Part shown: in pieces, positions 1 through 8,854 of the stretch | Numbering within the stretch: the stretch's first letter is position 1 | Layout: every line of letters begins with the position of its first letter | From: Phycisphaerales bacterium | Lineage (GTDB): Bacteria; Planctomycetota; Phycisphaerae; Phycisphaerales; SM1A02 | Reading direction: 5' to 3' | DNA: 64,000 bases | Assembly (NCBI GenBank): GCA_029246705.1 | Contig: JAQWMQ010000010.1 | Span: 117,513 to 181,512, forward strand | The notes under the pieces: generated by a model | Databases searched by the model: none | What the model was told of the DNA's origin: nothing | What the model saw: only the letters and a program-made list of their open reading frames with translations | Made by a program: the position numbers and the translations under genes

Positions 1-523
1 CGCAGCGATGCAAGGCGCCCCCATGATGGCGCCCGATGACCAAGCCATGGATTTCAAGGAACCCGACCACCCCACGCTCGGCATGGAAGCGCCCGACTTC
101 AGCCTGCAGACCCTGAGAACCGACAAGACCGTCACCCTTGAATCACTTCGAGGCAAGGTCGTCGTGCTCGACTTCTGGGCCACCTGGTGCGGCCCCTGCG
201 TGGCGGGACTGCCCACCATGCAGAAGGTCACCGATGCCTTCAAGGACCGCGGCGTGGTCTTCTACGGCATCGACCTCCGCGAATCGGCCGACAAGGTCCA
301 GAACTTCGTCGACAAGAAGAAGTGGTCATTTTCCGTGCTGCTCGATCAGAAGGGCGAAGTCGCCAAGAAGTACAAGGTGAACGGCATCCCCCACTCGGTG
401 GTGATCGGCAAGGACGGCAAGATCCTGAACGTCCACGTGGGCTTCGGTGGCGCCGAAGCGCTCGAGAAGCAGCTGACCGAGGAACTTGAAGCGGCACTCG
501 AGGCCCAGCCCACGACCGGCTGA
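1..523 (+). CDS. TlpA/ResA-like thioredoxin-fold protein (5' partial)
   Basis: Thiol-disulfide oxidoreductase domain of the TlpA/ResA type. Counting from the first visible ATG at 8, the fold begins near residue 28 (APDFSL). It has the redox motif W-C-G-P-C (Cys61 and Cys64) after the DFWATW strand and a cis-Pro segment G-I-P-H-S near residue 128. The reading frame is open to the left edge and no signal peptide or ribosome binding site is visible, so the real start probably lies outside the window and the protein is probably longer. Proteins of this family reduce disulfides outside the cytoplasm, for example in cytochrome maturation; the substrate here is unknown. The gene converges with pgpA, with a GC-rich hairpin between them. 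Confidence 0.85.
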   Translation, partial: AAMQGAPMMAPDDQAMDFKEPDHPTLGMEAPDFSLQTLRTDKTVTLESLRGKVVVLDFWATWCGPCVAGLPTMQKVTDAFKDRGVVFYGIDLRESADKVQNFVDKKKWSFSVLLDQKGEVAKKYKVNGIPHSVVIGKDGKILNVHVGFGGAEALEKQLTEELEAALEAQPTTG

Positions 524-555
524 ACCTCGGACATTCCGCAACGCAAACCGCAGAG

Positions 556-585
556 CGACGCGCGTCCCATCCGGGGCGCGCGTCG
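556..585 (+). terminator. GC-rich hairpin between convergent genes
   Basis: A 9-bp perfect stem (CGACGCGCG with CGCGCGTCG) closes a 12-nt loop that can pair further. It lies 33 nt after the thioredoxin stop and before the end of the convergent pgpA. Only two T residues follow, so it is a plausible but not classical terminator. Confidence 0.45.
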
Positions 586-610
586 TTGATTCACGATCGT
601 CACGTTCGAA

Positions 611-1126
611 TCACGCCCACCAGAGCGGGAGCAGACCCCTGGCCAGGATCTGCATGACCACCAGGGCCATCGCGCCGGTGATCAGGTCATCGACCAGGAT
701 GCCCAGCCCACCCTGGAGCTTCTCCAGGTTTCGAGCCGGTGGCGGCTTCAGGATGTCGAAGAAGCGGAAGGCGAGGAAGGCACCGATCGCAAGGATCAGG
801 TTCCACCCCAGGGCACCCTCGGCATCGGGTGCCATCCACGGCAGTGCGAACAGCGCCACGCACTGACCCGCGACCTCGTCGGCCACGACCTGCCCGGGAT
901 CCTTTCGGCCCCAGGTGGCTTCGGCCAGGGCACCAAAGCGAATGCAGGCGATCGAGAACGCGATGCCCAGCAGGATCAGGCACAGGTTGATCAGCCAGTG
1001 CGGCTGTCCGAGCTGGACCAGCAGGATCGCCAGGACCACCGGCGGCAGGGACCCGAAGGTTCCCGAGGCGATCGGGGCGTGGCCGAGGCCACCCACGTGC
1101 AACATGGCCAATCGAAATCGGGTCAC
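611..1126 (-). CDS. pgpA: Phosphatidylglycerophosphatase A
   Basis: Removes the phosphate from phosphatidylglycerophosphate to give phosphatidylglycerol. The 171-residue length is normal for PgpA. Family hallmarks are the N-terminal GxxGHAPIASGTFGSL segment, the acidic D-P-G-Q-V-V-A-D-E-V-A-G-Q motif near residue 80 that holds catalytic carboxylates, and F-F-D-I-L-K-P near residue 125. Several hydrophobic helices indicate an inner-membrane protein. The GTG start overlaps the pgsA stop by four bases (GTGA), so the two consecutive steps of phosphatidylglycerol synthesis are translationally coupled. Confidence 0.93.
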   Translation of the reverse strand: MTRFRLAMLHVGGLGHAPIASGTFGSLPPVVLAILLVQLGQPHWLINLCLILLGIAFSIACIRFGALAEATWGRKDPGQVVADEVAGQCVALFALPWMAPDAEGALGWNLILAIGAFLAFRFFDILKPPPARNLEKLQGGLGILVDDLITGAMALVVMQILARGLLPLWWA

Positions 1127-1779
1127 GAGGAAGCCCCCGAATCAGCCAGCAGTGCCCGACCACGAATGACATAGGGAATCGCGGAAACCGCGGTCACGAT
1201 GACCGTGGCCCAGATGAGAAAACCCTGAAGCCCCGTGAAGAAATCAATCGAGATCACCCCCGGGTTCACCGCCACGAAAAGGCAGTACGGCGCCGTGATC
1301 GATTGCAGGATCATCTTGGACTTGCCCCACCAATCGGCCCCGAAGGCGATGCCCTTGCTCTCGAGCACCCCGCGGATGGCGGTCACGAGCAGCTCTCGCG
1401 AAATGATCACGACGACCATCCAGGCCCAGATGCCCGTGGTCATGCCTGAAACCTGGTCGTGGACATCGATTTCAGCGAATCGAGGGCTGGCAAGATAGGC
1501 AAAGGTGCCCAGGACCAGAACCTTGTCGCAGAATGGGTCCATGATCCGCCCGAAATCGGAGACCACGCCCCACTTTCGGGCAAGGTGACCATCCAAGGCA
1601 TCCGTGGCGGCAGCGATGATGAAGAGCCCCACCGCGATGTTGCCCCAGAGCTGCCGAGAAGCCTCGTGGCCTTCACCACGAAGGATGCTCAGGCTGATCG
1701 TCAGGAAGAATCCTGCCGCGATCACCAGCCTCAGGATGGTCAGCGTGTTCGGAATATTTCGCCGTACGGGGTCGGTCAT
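1123..1779 (-). CDS. pgsA: CDP-diacylglycerol--glycerol-3-phosphate 3-phosphatidyltransferase
   Basis: Transfers the phosphatidyl group from CDP-diacylglycerol to glycerol-3-phosphate. The CDP-alcohol phosphotransferase signature D-x2-D-G-x2-A-R-x8-G-x3-D-x3-D is intact (from DALDGHLARKWG to DPFCD, about residues 60-88). About five to six hydrophobic segments fit an integral membrane enzyme, and 218 residues is slightly longer than many PgsA proteins. The ATG start has an AGGA element 9-10 nt upstream. It is the first gene of a pgsA-pgpA pair, divergent from nuoJ across about 220 bp. Confidence 0.92.
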   Translation of the reverse strand: MTDPVRRNIPNTLTILRLVIAAGFFLTISLSILRGEGHEASRQLWGNIAVGLFIIAAATDALDGHLARKWGVVSDFGRIMDPFCDKVLVLGTFAYLASPRFAEIDVHDQVSGMTTGIWAWMVVVIISRELLVTAIRGVLESKGIAFGADWWGKSKMILQSITAPYCLFVAVNPGVISIDFFTGLQGFLIWATVIVTAVSAIPYVIRGRALLADSGASS

Positions 1780-1996
1780 GATTGAGATCCTACCCCTCCG
1801 GGTGAAATTCTTCAGGAAGGTTCAGGTACTCCCTCGGTTGCGAGGGATCCCTGACGCCCTTACAGTCCGAACTTCTTGATCCGGGGGCTTGTGGGGAGGT
1901 TCCCCATGCAGCACGGATGCTCCATCCCGGAACAGCGTTCCGGATTTCCCCTGTCAAAGAGAACGGTCGCTCCGGACCTCAGATCCGGCTCCACAG

Positions 1997-2929
1997 ATGC
2001 CCGCAACCACCCTCTATAGCGCATGTGTTGCAAGCGCCATCGGGCTTTACCTGCTGATGCGAGGTACTGGCGGTGGCGTACGTGGCATGGGCACGATTGT
2101 CGCACTCGGGGGCCTGGGTTGGCTGCTCTCCGAAACCTTCGCCTCGATCGATGGCGACGTGGGACCGACCATCGCCCCGCTGATCTTCGGCGTGATCGCC
2201 GTGATGGCGGCAGTCCGCGTGATCACCCATCGACGCCCGGTCTTCGCCGCGCTGTATTTCATCCTGGTGGTGATTGCGTCGGCGGGCCTGTTCCTGATGC
2301 TCCATGCCGAGTTCATGGCCTTCGCCCTGATCATCGTCTACGCAGGGGCGATTCTGATCACCTACATGTTCGTGCTCATGCTCGCCCAGCAATCCCCCAC
2401 GGATGCGGGTGATTCAGGAAGCGCCTGGTACGACCGCACCCCACGCGAACCGGCGATCGCCCTGCTTGCGGGGTTCATCCTGCTTGCCACGCTGGTCGAG
2501 GCCATGGACAACTCTCGAGCACGTCACTTCGACACCATGACCGAAACCGTCGCCACCCGTGCGGCGGAACAGCCCTGGATCGACCTGGGACGGCTGCCGC
2601 GCGAGCTCCTTCGCACCGCACAGGATGTCGACCCCGACGTGGTCGACGTTCTTTCGGCCCCGAGGCTTGATGACGGCATCGTGCGGCTTTCGGTCCGCCT
2701 GCACGGCGGTACCGAGACGGAAATCACCCTGCCCCAGTCCAGCCAACCCTCGAACACCCGCGTGGTCGGCCTCGCACTGGTCGCCGACTATCCGGTGAGC
2801 CTGGAGCTTGCCGGAGTCATCCTGCTCATGGCGATGTTCGGTGCGGTGGTGCTCTGTCGCAAGCAGATCGAACTCGGCGAGGACGAAGCCCAGCAGGCCG
2901 CCGGCATCAGCGGAGGGCCCCAGAGTTGA
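1997..2929 (+). CDS. nuoJ: NADH-quinone oxidoreductase subunit J
   Basis: Membrane subunit of respiratory complex I. The hydrophobic N-terminal half (FAALYFILVV, then AFALIIVYAGAILITYMF) is typical of NuoJ. I chose the ATG at 1997 because upstream in-frame sequence is not membrane-like; a longer frame runs back to 1889. At 310 residues it is much longer than the usual 170-200: about 120 residues of mostly polar sequence separate the fourth and last membrane segments, probably a loop outside the membrane. It is the first gene of nuoJKLMN, and the upstream 220 bp contain two short hairpins (for example CCGGAAC/GTTCCGG at 1927-1943). The stop overlaps the nuoK start. Confidence 0.88.
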   Translation: MPATTLYSACVASAIGLYLLMRGTGGGVRGMGTIVALGGLGWLLSETFASIDGDVGPTIAPLIFGVIAVMAAVRVITHRRPVFAALYFILVVIASAGLFLMLHAEFMAFALIIVYAGAILITYMFVLMLAQQSPTDAGDSGSAWYDRTPREPAIALLAGFILLATLVEAMDNSRARHFDTMTETVATRAAEQPWIDLGRLPRELLRTAQDVDPDVVDVLSAPRLDDGIVRLSVRLHGGTETEITLPQSSQPSNTRVVGLALVADYPVSLELAGVILLMAMFGAVVLCRKQIELGEDEAQQAAGISGGPQS

Positions 2930-3285
2930 CCACCCTCGGCACCGTCAGTTCACTGATCGCCCAGGCCGACCTGATCGACCCCAAGTCGATGCAGCTGATG
3001 CTGATCTTCAGCGCCCTGCTCTTCGTGATCGGCCTGGTCGGATTCCTGACCCGCCGGAACATGATCATCATGTTCCTGTGCACCGAACTCATGTTCCAGG
3101 GTGCGGCCCTCGCGATGGTCGCCTTCGGCCGGATGCACATGGATGCCTCGGGGCAGGTCTTCGTGATCTTCATCCTGACCGTGGCCGCAGCTGAAGCCGC
3201 GCTGGCCCTTGGTCTGGTGATTCTCCTCTATCGCAAACGTGACACGCTTGATGCGGAAGCCTGGTCGGAGCTTCGAGAATGCTGA
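2926..3285 (+). CDS. nuoK: NADH-quinone oxidoreductase subunit K
   Basis: Small three-helix membrane subunit of complex I related to antiporter subunit MrpC. The family segment N-M-I-I-M-F-L-C-T-E-L-M and the conserved helix-embedded glutamates are visible. The start is TTG at 2926, overlapping the nuoJ stop (TTGA) and preceded by GGAGGG about 9 nt upstream. A start at the in-frame ATG near 2989 would leave too short an N-terminus. The last 7 bases overlap nuoL. Confidence 0.9.
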   Translation: MTTLGTVSSLIAQADLIDPKSMQLMLIFSALLFVIGLVGFLTRRNMIIMFLCTELMFQGAALAMVAFGRMHMDASGQVFVIFILTVAAAEAALALGLVILLYRKRDTLDAEAWSELREC

Positions 3286-5492
3286 GTTCGCTCGGAACGA
3301 ACCTGATGGCCACGCTTGTCTCGGCGATCCCCGTCGTAGGTGATGATGCCGCCCACCAGGTCCAGACCATTCCCGAGAGCATCGTTCCCGCGACCCGCCC
3401 CACCGATCTCGGCTGGGCGGGCCTGATCCTGCTGCTCCCTGCACTGTCCGCCGTGCTCTGCGGGCTCTTCGCAGCCTTCCGAGTCAAGAACCGACTGCCC
3501 GGCTGGGCCACGGTCCTCGCCCTGGGCGGCTCGTTCGTCATGGTCTGCCTGCTCTACGCCCACCACGACCCCAATCAGCCGGTGGTCATCCACCTCTTCG
3601 ACTGGATCGACTTCAGCTGGGCCGAAGGCGGCACCTTCGAGAGCGTGCGGGCGAACTTCGCGCTGTACGTCGACAACCTCACGATCTTCTGGATGCTCTT
3701 CGTCACCGGTCTCGGCACCCTGATCGCGCTTTATGCGACCGAGTACATGGACGAGGATCGTGGCAAGGGATACGCCCGCTTCTTCGGCGGCATGAGCATC
3801 TTCCTGCTCGCGATGTCCTGCCTGGTGATGGGCGACAACCTGGTCCTCCTCTACCTGGGCTGGGAAGGCGTCGGTCTCGCCAGCTACCTGCTGATCGGCT
3901 ACTACTACAAGAAGCCCTCCGCGGTGGACGCCTCCAAGAAGGCGTTCATCATGAACCGCGTCGGTGACCTGGGCCTCGCGATCGCGATCTGGCTCACCTG
4001 GATGAACTTCGGCACCCTTGAATACAACGGCATCTTCCAGGCAGTCGACCAGTACCTCCCCCAGGCCGCCGACGGCACGCTGGCCACCGCGACCATGGGG
4101 GCCGCCCCGCTGGGCTGGAGCGCACACCTGATCCCCTGGTTCCTGCTGGTCGGCGCGATCGGCAAGAGTGCACAGCTGCCGCTGTTCACGTGGCTTCCGG
4201 ACGCGATGGAAGGCCCGACCCCCGTCTCCGCACTGATTCACGCGGCCACCATGGTGACCGCAGGGATCTATCTGATCGCACGAACCTATCCCCTCTTCTG
4301 GCTCGACAAGATGTCGGGAGGCGGCGCACTCGTGGCCGTGGCATGGGTTGGCGGACTGACCGCACTGGTCTCGGCCACCATCGCGATGAAGCAGTACGAC
4401 ATGAAGCGCGTACTGGCCTATTCGACGATCTCCCAGCTGGGCTACATGTTCCTGGGTCTCGGCGTGGTCCAGACCTACGGAGCCTGCTTCCACACCTTCA
4501 CCCACGCCTTCTTCAAGGCGCTGCTGTTCCTCTGCTCGGGCACCATCATGCACGGCCTCGCCGGACAGCTCGACCTCCGAAAGATCTCCGGCCTGCGCAA
4601 GGCCAAGGGCTGGGGCGTGACCACCTGGACGATGTTCATCGGTGCCATGTGGTTGAGTGCGTTCCCGTTCACGTCCGGCTTCTTCTCGAAGGACGCCATC
4701 CTGGCGCAGGCCTTCGTGCAGGACGGGTACGGATACCGATTCCTCGGCTGGCTCGGCATCATCACCGCCGGCCTGACCGCCTACTACACCTTCCGGGTGT
4801 GGTTCCGGGTCTTCGGCGGCAAGGAACTGCGCATCGAGCCGGGACCCGAACACCAGGGCGACCCCTCGACGTTCCACCCCCATCCCCCGGGATGGCGCTG
4901 CAAGAGTGTGCTGATCATTCTTGCCATCGGATGCTTCCTCGCAATAAGCTGGGGCGGCGAGGAAGGCTTCGGTGCGAGTCACTGGATCTACGGCATGCTT
5001 GCTCACTCCAGTGGTGCCTGGGGCCTCCCCCTCCACTGGCATGCGGGTGACCCGACCCTGTTCGGGTTCGATCCGCACGCGTCCATGTACTACGTCAGCG
5101 GCACCTTCGGCGTGGTCGGACTGCTGATCGCCTTCTACTTCCACCTGTACAACCGCAAGGCGGCGAACAACCTCGAGAACCTGCTGAACCGAAGCTTCGC
5201 GACCCGCTGGCTCCCGCGAGCACTGGAACGCAAGTGGTACGTCGACGAGATCTACAACGCCCTCTTCAGGCTGCCGACCTGGCTGCTTGCACGGGTGCTC
5301 TACCTCTTCGACCGCATCATCATCGATGGTGTCTTCGTGGGTGGTGTCGCACGAATCCCGATCACGCTGGGACGCGTCTTCCAACCCCTGCAGAGCGGCA
5401 TCCTCCAGGGCTACGCAGCGACCATGGCCGGCGGAGTGACCCTCATCGTCGCCTGGGTCGTCTGGGTCTGGCTCAGTAAGGCTGGTGGCTGA
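3279..5492 (+). CDS. nuoL: NADH-quinone oxidoreductase subunit L
   Basis: Largest antiporter-like proton-pumping subunit of complex I. At 737 residues it has a normal length with 14 or more hydrophobic helices. Recognisable motifs are the E-Y-M-D near residue 151, G-W-E-G-V-G-L-A-S-Y-L-L near 193, the pump segment L-P-D-A-M-E-G-P-T-P-V-S-A-L-I-H-A-A-T-M near 308, and a long C-terminal amphipathic/transmembrane tail typical of NuoL rather than NuoM or NuoN. The ATG start lies inside nuoK and the stop overlaps nuoM by one base (TGATG), so translation is coupled. Confidence 0.96.
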   Translation: MLSSLGTNLMATLVSAIPVVGDDAAHQVQTIPESIVPATRPTDLGWAGLILLLPALSAVLCGLFAAFRVKNRLPGWATVLALGGSFVMVCLLYAHHDPNQPVVIHLFDWIDFSWAEGGTFESVRANFALYVDNLTIFWMLFVTGLGTLIALYATEYMDEDRGKGYARFFGGMSIFLLAMSCLVMGDNLVLLYLGWEGVGLASYLLIGYYYKKPSAVDASKKAFIMNRVGDLGLAIAIWLTWMNFGTLEYNGIFQAVDQYLPQAADGTLATATMGAAPLGWSAHLIPWFLLVGAIGKSAQLPLFTWLPDAMEGPTPVSALIHAATMVTAGIYLIARTYPLFWLDKMSGGGALVAVAWVGGLTALVSATIAMKQYDMKRVLAYSTISQLGYMFLGLGVVQTYGACFHTFTHAFFKALLFLCSGTIMHGLAGQLDLRKISGLRKAKGWGVTTWTMFIGAMWLSAFPFTSGFFSKDAILAQAFVQDGYGYRFLGWLGIITAGLTAYYTFRVWFRVFGGKELRIEPGPEHQGDPSTFHPHPPGWRCKSVLIILAIGCFLAISWGGEEGFGASHWIYGMLAHSSGAWGLPLHWHAGDPTLFGFDPHASMYYVSGTFGVVGLLIAFYFHLYNRKAANNLENLLNRSFATRWLPRALERKWYVDEIYNALFRLPTWLLARVLYLFDRIIIDGVFVGGVARIPITLGRVFQPLQSGILQGYAATMAGGVTLIVAWVVWVWLSKAGG

Positions 5493-7168
5493 TGCTTGCT
5501 GCCTGCTTCCTCATCATCCCATTGGTGACCGCGATCATCATCGGACTGGCCCCGAGTCGGGCCGCCCGCTGGATCGGACTGCTCGGCGGACTCGCCACCC
5601 TTGGCTGGGGCATCGTCTTCGCGATTCTCTACCCGTACTGGTCACAGGTCCCCGTCGAAGGCGGAGAGCTTGCCCAGTACTGGCCCACCGAGGACACCTG
5701 GAACATCGTCCCCCTCTTCGGGATCGAACTTGAACTCGGCGTCAACTCGGTTTCGCTGCTCCTGGTGCTGCTGACCTGCCTCTTCGCACCCCTGACCGTC
5801 ACCGCCTCCTTCACCGCCATCACGGAACGGGTGAAGGAGTTCTACATCTGGCTGATGATCATGACCGCGTCGGTGCTGGGTGTGTTCATCGCCCGCGACG
5901 TGATCACCTTCTACACCTGCTTCGAGGTCTCGCTGATCCCCGGGTTCTTCCTGGTCGCGATCTACGGAGGACCCGATCGCCGGGAAGCCAGCTTCAAGTT
6001 CTTCATCTACACCTTCGTCGGCTCGATCGTGATGCTCGCGGGGCTGGTCTACGTGGTCATGGAGTTCGCCGCCTATGAAGGCGGATGGTTGCCCGAGACC
6101 AACGGTGGCGTGAACGTCTGGGACATCGATGCCCTGGTGACCTTCGCCCGCAGCTTCCTCACGCCGACCGAACAGGCCTGGGTCCTGCTCTCGCTCATGA
6201 TCGGCTTCGCGGTCAAGGTCCCGTTGTGGCCCCTGCACACGTGGCTGCCCCTGGCCCACAACCAGGCCCCCACCGCGGGCAGCGTCAACTTCGCGGCCGT
6301 GATCCTCAAGCTCGGCGCCTACGGTGTCTACCGCTTCGTGATCCCCATGGTTCCCGAAGCCGTGGTCGAGTGGGCGCCGTTCATCGCACTTCTCGCGGTC
6401 ATCGGCATCATCTACACCGCCCTGGTCTGCTGGGCCCAGACGGACATCAAGAAGCTGATCGCCTACTCGTCGATCAGCCACATGGGTTTCTGCATGCTCG
6501 GTCTCTTCGCGCTGAATCCCATCGGCGCCCAGGGCGGCATCCTCTACATGATCACGCACGGTCTTTCGAGCGGTGCCTTGTTCATCTGCATCGGACTGAT
6601 GTACGAACGGCACCACGTGAAGGACCTGGATCGCATCGGCGGTCTGTTCAAGACGATGCCGGTGTGGTCGTTCTTCATGCTGGTATTCACCTTCGTCGCG
6701 GTCGGCCTGCCCGGTCTTGCCGGGTTCGTGAGTGAATTCCTGTGTCTCCTGGGCACCTTCATCGCAAGCGACCCCACCACCGGTGGCTACCCCGGCATGC
6801 TCGGACCCTGGTTCGGAATCATCGCGGGCAGTGGCCTGATCCTGGGCGCGATCTACATGCTCTACATGGTCGGACGACTGCTGTTCGGTCCGGAGCAGAT
6901 CCCCGAGCACACCGAGTCACACGAAGGTCACCGCCTTCCGACCGACCTGAACCTGCGCGAGATCCTGACCCTCGCCCCCATCGCGATCATCTGCTTCTTC
7001 ATCGGCATCTACCCAACGCCGATCCTGAAGGCCCTGGAACCGGCATCCGAACACATGCTCACCGGCTACCCCGCGGCGATCGCGGCCCACAACGCCACGG
7101 CCGACGCCGAAGACTCGAAGACCACCACCATCGACGGGCAGACCATGTCCTTCGTGACCAACGACTGA
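5492..7168 (+). CDS. nuoM: NADH-quinone oxidoreductase subunit M
   Basis: Second antiporter-like pump subunit of complex I (558 residues, many transmembrane helices). The family-defining segment K-V-P-L-W-P-L-H-T-W-L-P-L-A-H is near residue 240. T-D-I-K-K-L-I-A-Y-S-S-I-S-H-M-G near residue 316 carries the conserved Lys and His of the proton path. The gene starts on the last base of the nuoL stop and ends 31 bp before nuoN. Confidence 0.96.
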   Translation: MLAACFLIIPLVTAIIIGLAPSRAARWIGLLGGLATLGWGIVFAILYPYWSQVPVEGGELAQYWPTEDTWNIVPLFGIELELGVNSVSLLLVLLTCLFAPLTVTASFTAITERVKEFYIWLMIMTASVLGVFIARDVITFYTCFEVSLIPGFFLVAIYGGPDRREASFKFFIYTFVGSIVMLAGLVYVVMEFAAYEGGWLPETNGGVNVWDIDALVTFARSFLTPTEQAWVLLSLMIGFAVKVPLWPLHTWLPLAHNQAPTAGSVNFAAVILKLGAYGVYRFVIPMVPEAVVEWAPFIALLAVIGIIYTALVCWAQTDIKKLIAYSSISHMGFCMLGLFALNPIGAQGGILYMITHGLSSGALFICIGLMYERHHVKDLDRIGGLFKTMPVWSFFMLVFTFVAVGLPGLAGFVSEFLCLLGTFIASDPTTGGYPGMLGPWFGIIAGSGLILGAIYMLYMVGRLLFGPEQIPEHTESHEGHRLPTDLNLREILTLAPIAIICFFIGIYPTPILKALEPASEHMLTGYPAAIAAHNATADAEDSKTTTIDGQTMSFVTND

Positions 7169-7199
7169 CCGACCACCCAACGACCCCGGATCGAAACCC

Positions 7200-8843
7200 A
7201 TGGAGTTCTCCCAGAAACTCATCCTGATCGCCCCCGAGATACTGCTGTTCTGCGGAGCAGTCGTGGTCGCGGTCCTGGGTCTGTCCAATTCAAGAGGCAT
7301 TCGCCGCGCCGTCCCCTTCGTGACAGCGCTGTTTCTCGCCGGAGCCGTGGTCGGCACCGTCTACGTCTACCGCAACGAGGATGCACTGCAGGCCAGCGGA
7401 CTGCTGTTCCCGCGCCTGGGGCTCTTCATCAAGTGCCTGATCGGTGTCGCCGGCATAGGACTCGTGGCACTGGGAACCGGGACGATCGACCGAACATTCG
7501 AGAACGCCGTGGCGGCAGGCCGCGCTCGGTTCGACCCCCTTCGCGTGATTCGAGGCGAGTACCACGCGTTCTTCCTGCTGAGCATCGTCGGCGTGATGCT
7601 GATCTGCAACGCAACCGACCTGATCTGGCTCTTCCTCGCCCTCGAACTCTCCTCGCTGCCGACCTACGTCATGGTCGCCCTGAGTCGCAGTTCCCGCCGC
7701 GCAAGCGAATCGGCGATCAAGTACTTCTTCCTCGGCGCCATGAGTGCGGGCCTGTTCCTCTACGGGTTCGCCCTGCTCTACGGCGCGACCGGGACGCTCG
7801 GCTTCCTGGAGATGCGCGACGTCCTGACCACCATGCACCAGTCCCCCGAGGGACTGCCTGCGATCGCGATCCTCGGCATGACCCTCGCCCTGCTGGGCAT
7901 CGGCTTCAAGATCGCCGCGGTCCCCATGCACTTCTACGCGCCTGATGTGTACGAAGGTGCTGCGAACCACATGACCGGCTTCCTGTCGATCGTCCCCAAG
8001 GTCGCCGGCATGATCGCGATCATCATGCTCTGCGGAACCTTCGGGTGGGCCGAGCACGTGACGTTCAGTCCCGAGGGAACGGAGATGATCCAGGAGGGCC
8101 TGCCCGCACCGGTGACCGCGGTCCTGTGGATGGTCGCCGTCCTCACCATGACCCTCGGCAACATCGGTGCACTGCTCCAGACCTCGATCAAGCGCATCGC
8201 CGCCTACAGCGGCATCTCCCACTCGGGCTACATGCTGATCGGCGTGATCGCCGGAACCGAGAACGGCATCGATGCCGTGCTCTTCTACCTGGTCGCCTAC
8301 GCGATCGGCACCCTCGCCCTCTTCGGCGTGCTCAGCGGTCTCTCACGAGCCGGACACGAAGTCGAGAGCCTCGAGGACCTCGCGGGCCTCTGGCGTCGTC
8401 GCCCTCGAATGGCCGCCGCACTGGCACTGGCTGCAGGCAGCTTCGTCGGACTTCCACCACTGCTGGGTTTCTGGGGCAAGTTGTTCATCTTCATCGCCGG
8501 CGTCGAGAGCGGGCACATCGTCCTCGTCACGATCGCCGCCGTGAACAGTGCCATCAGCGCCTGGTACTACCTGCACATCGCAGGCGTCCCGATCGTCAAG
8601 ATGACCACGCCGCGAAGCGAAGCACTCACGCCGCAGCCCAACGGCAGCCCGAGGGTGGTCGCCTGCGTCGCGGGACTGGCCCTGCTGATCGTCCCCATCT
8701 TCTCGCGCAACATCTACACGTTCGCCCGCAGCAGCATGCGCTACGGCGAGCTGACATTGCCCGTCGAGGACGCCACCGCCCTGGTCGATCCCGATACCAA
8801 GAAGACACCCGGTCCCGAAGAAGACCCCCCCGAAGAAGACTGA
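7200..8843 (+). CDS. nuoN: NADH-quinone oxidoreductase subunit N
   Basis: Third antiporter-like subunit of complex I (547 residues). Diagnostic NuoN features are A-L-E-L-S-S-L-P-T-Y near residue 150, E-S-A-I-K-Y-F-F-L-G near 173, F-K-I-A-A-V-P-M-H-F-Y-A-P-D-V-Y-E-G near 236, and S-I-K-R-I-A-A-Y-S-G-I-S-H-S-G-Y near 330. A short charged tail ends in a run of Glu, Asp and Pro. It is the last gene of the set; the convergent PAP2 gene ends 11 bp downstream. No genes for the peripheral NADH-binding arm or for nuoA/nuoH lie in this window. Confidence 0.95.
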   Translation: MEFSQKLILIAPEILLFCGAVVVAVLGLSNSRGIRRAVPFVTALFLAGAVVGTVYVYRNEDALQASGLLFPRLGLFIKCLIGVAGIGLVALGTGTIDRTFENAVAAGRARFDPLRVIRGEYHAFFLLSIVGVMLICNATDLIWLFLALELSSLPTYVMVALSRSSRRASESAIKYFFLGAMSAGLFLYGFALLYGATGTLGFLEMRDVLTTMHQSPEGLPAIAILGMTLALLGIGFKIAAVPMHFYAPDVYEGAANHMTGFLSIVPKVAGMIAIIMLCGTFGWAEHVTFSPEGTEMIQEGLPAPVTAVLWMVAVLTMTLGNIGALLQTSIKRIAAYSGISHSGYMLIGVIAGTENGIDAVLFYLVAYAIGTLALFGVLSGLSRAGHEVESLEDLAGLWRRRPRMAAALALAAGSFVGLPPLLGFWGKLFIFIAGVESGHIVLVTIAAVNSAISAWYYLHIAGVPIVKMTTPRSEALTPQPNGSPRVVACVAGLALLIVPIFSRNIYTFARSSMRYGELTLPVEDATALVDPDTKKTPGPEEDPPEED

Positions 8844-8854
8844 TTCTGGCGAGC

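Noticed and set aside
3228..5384. 718-codon open frame antisense to nuoL
   Set aside because: High-GC shadow of a gene with strong family motifs on the plus strand; its translation is low-complexity (His, Glu, Gly, Gln rich) without domains.
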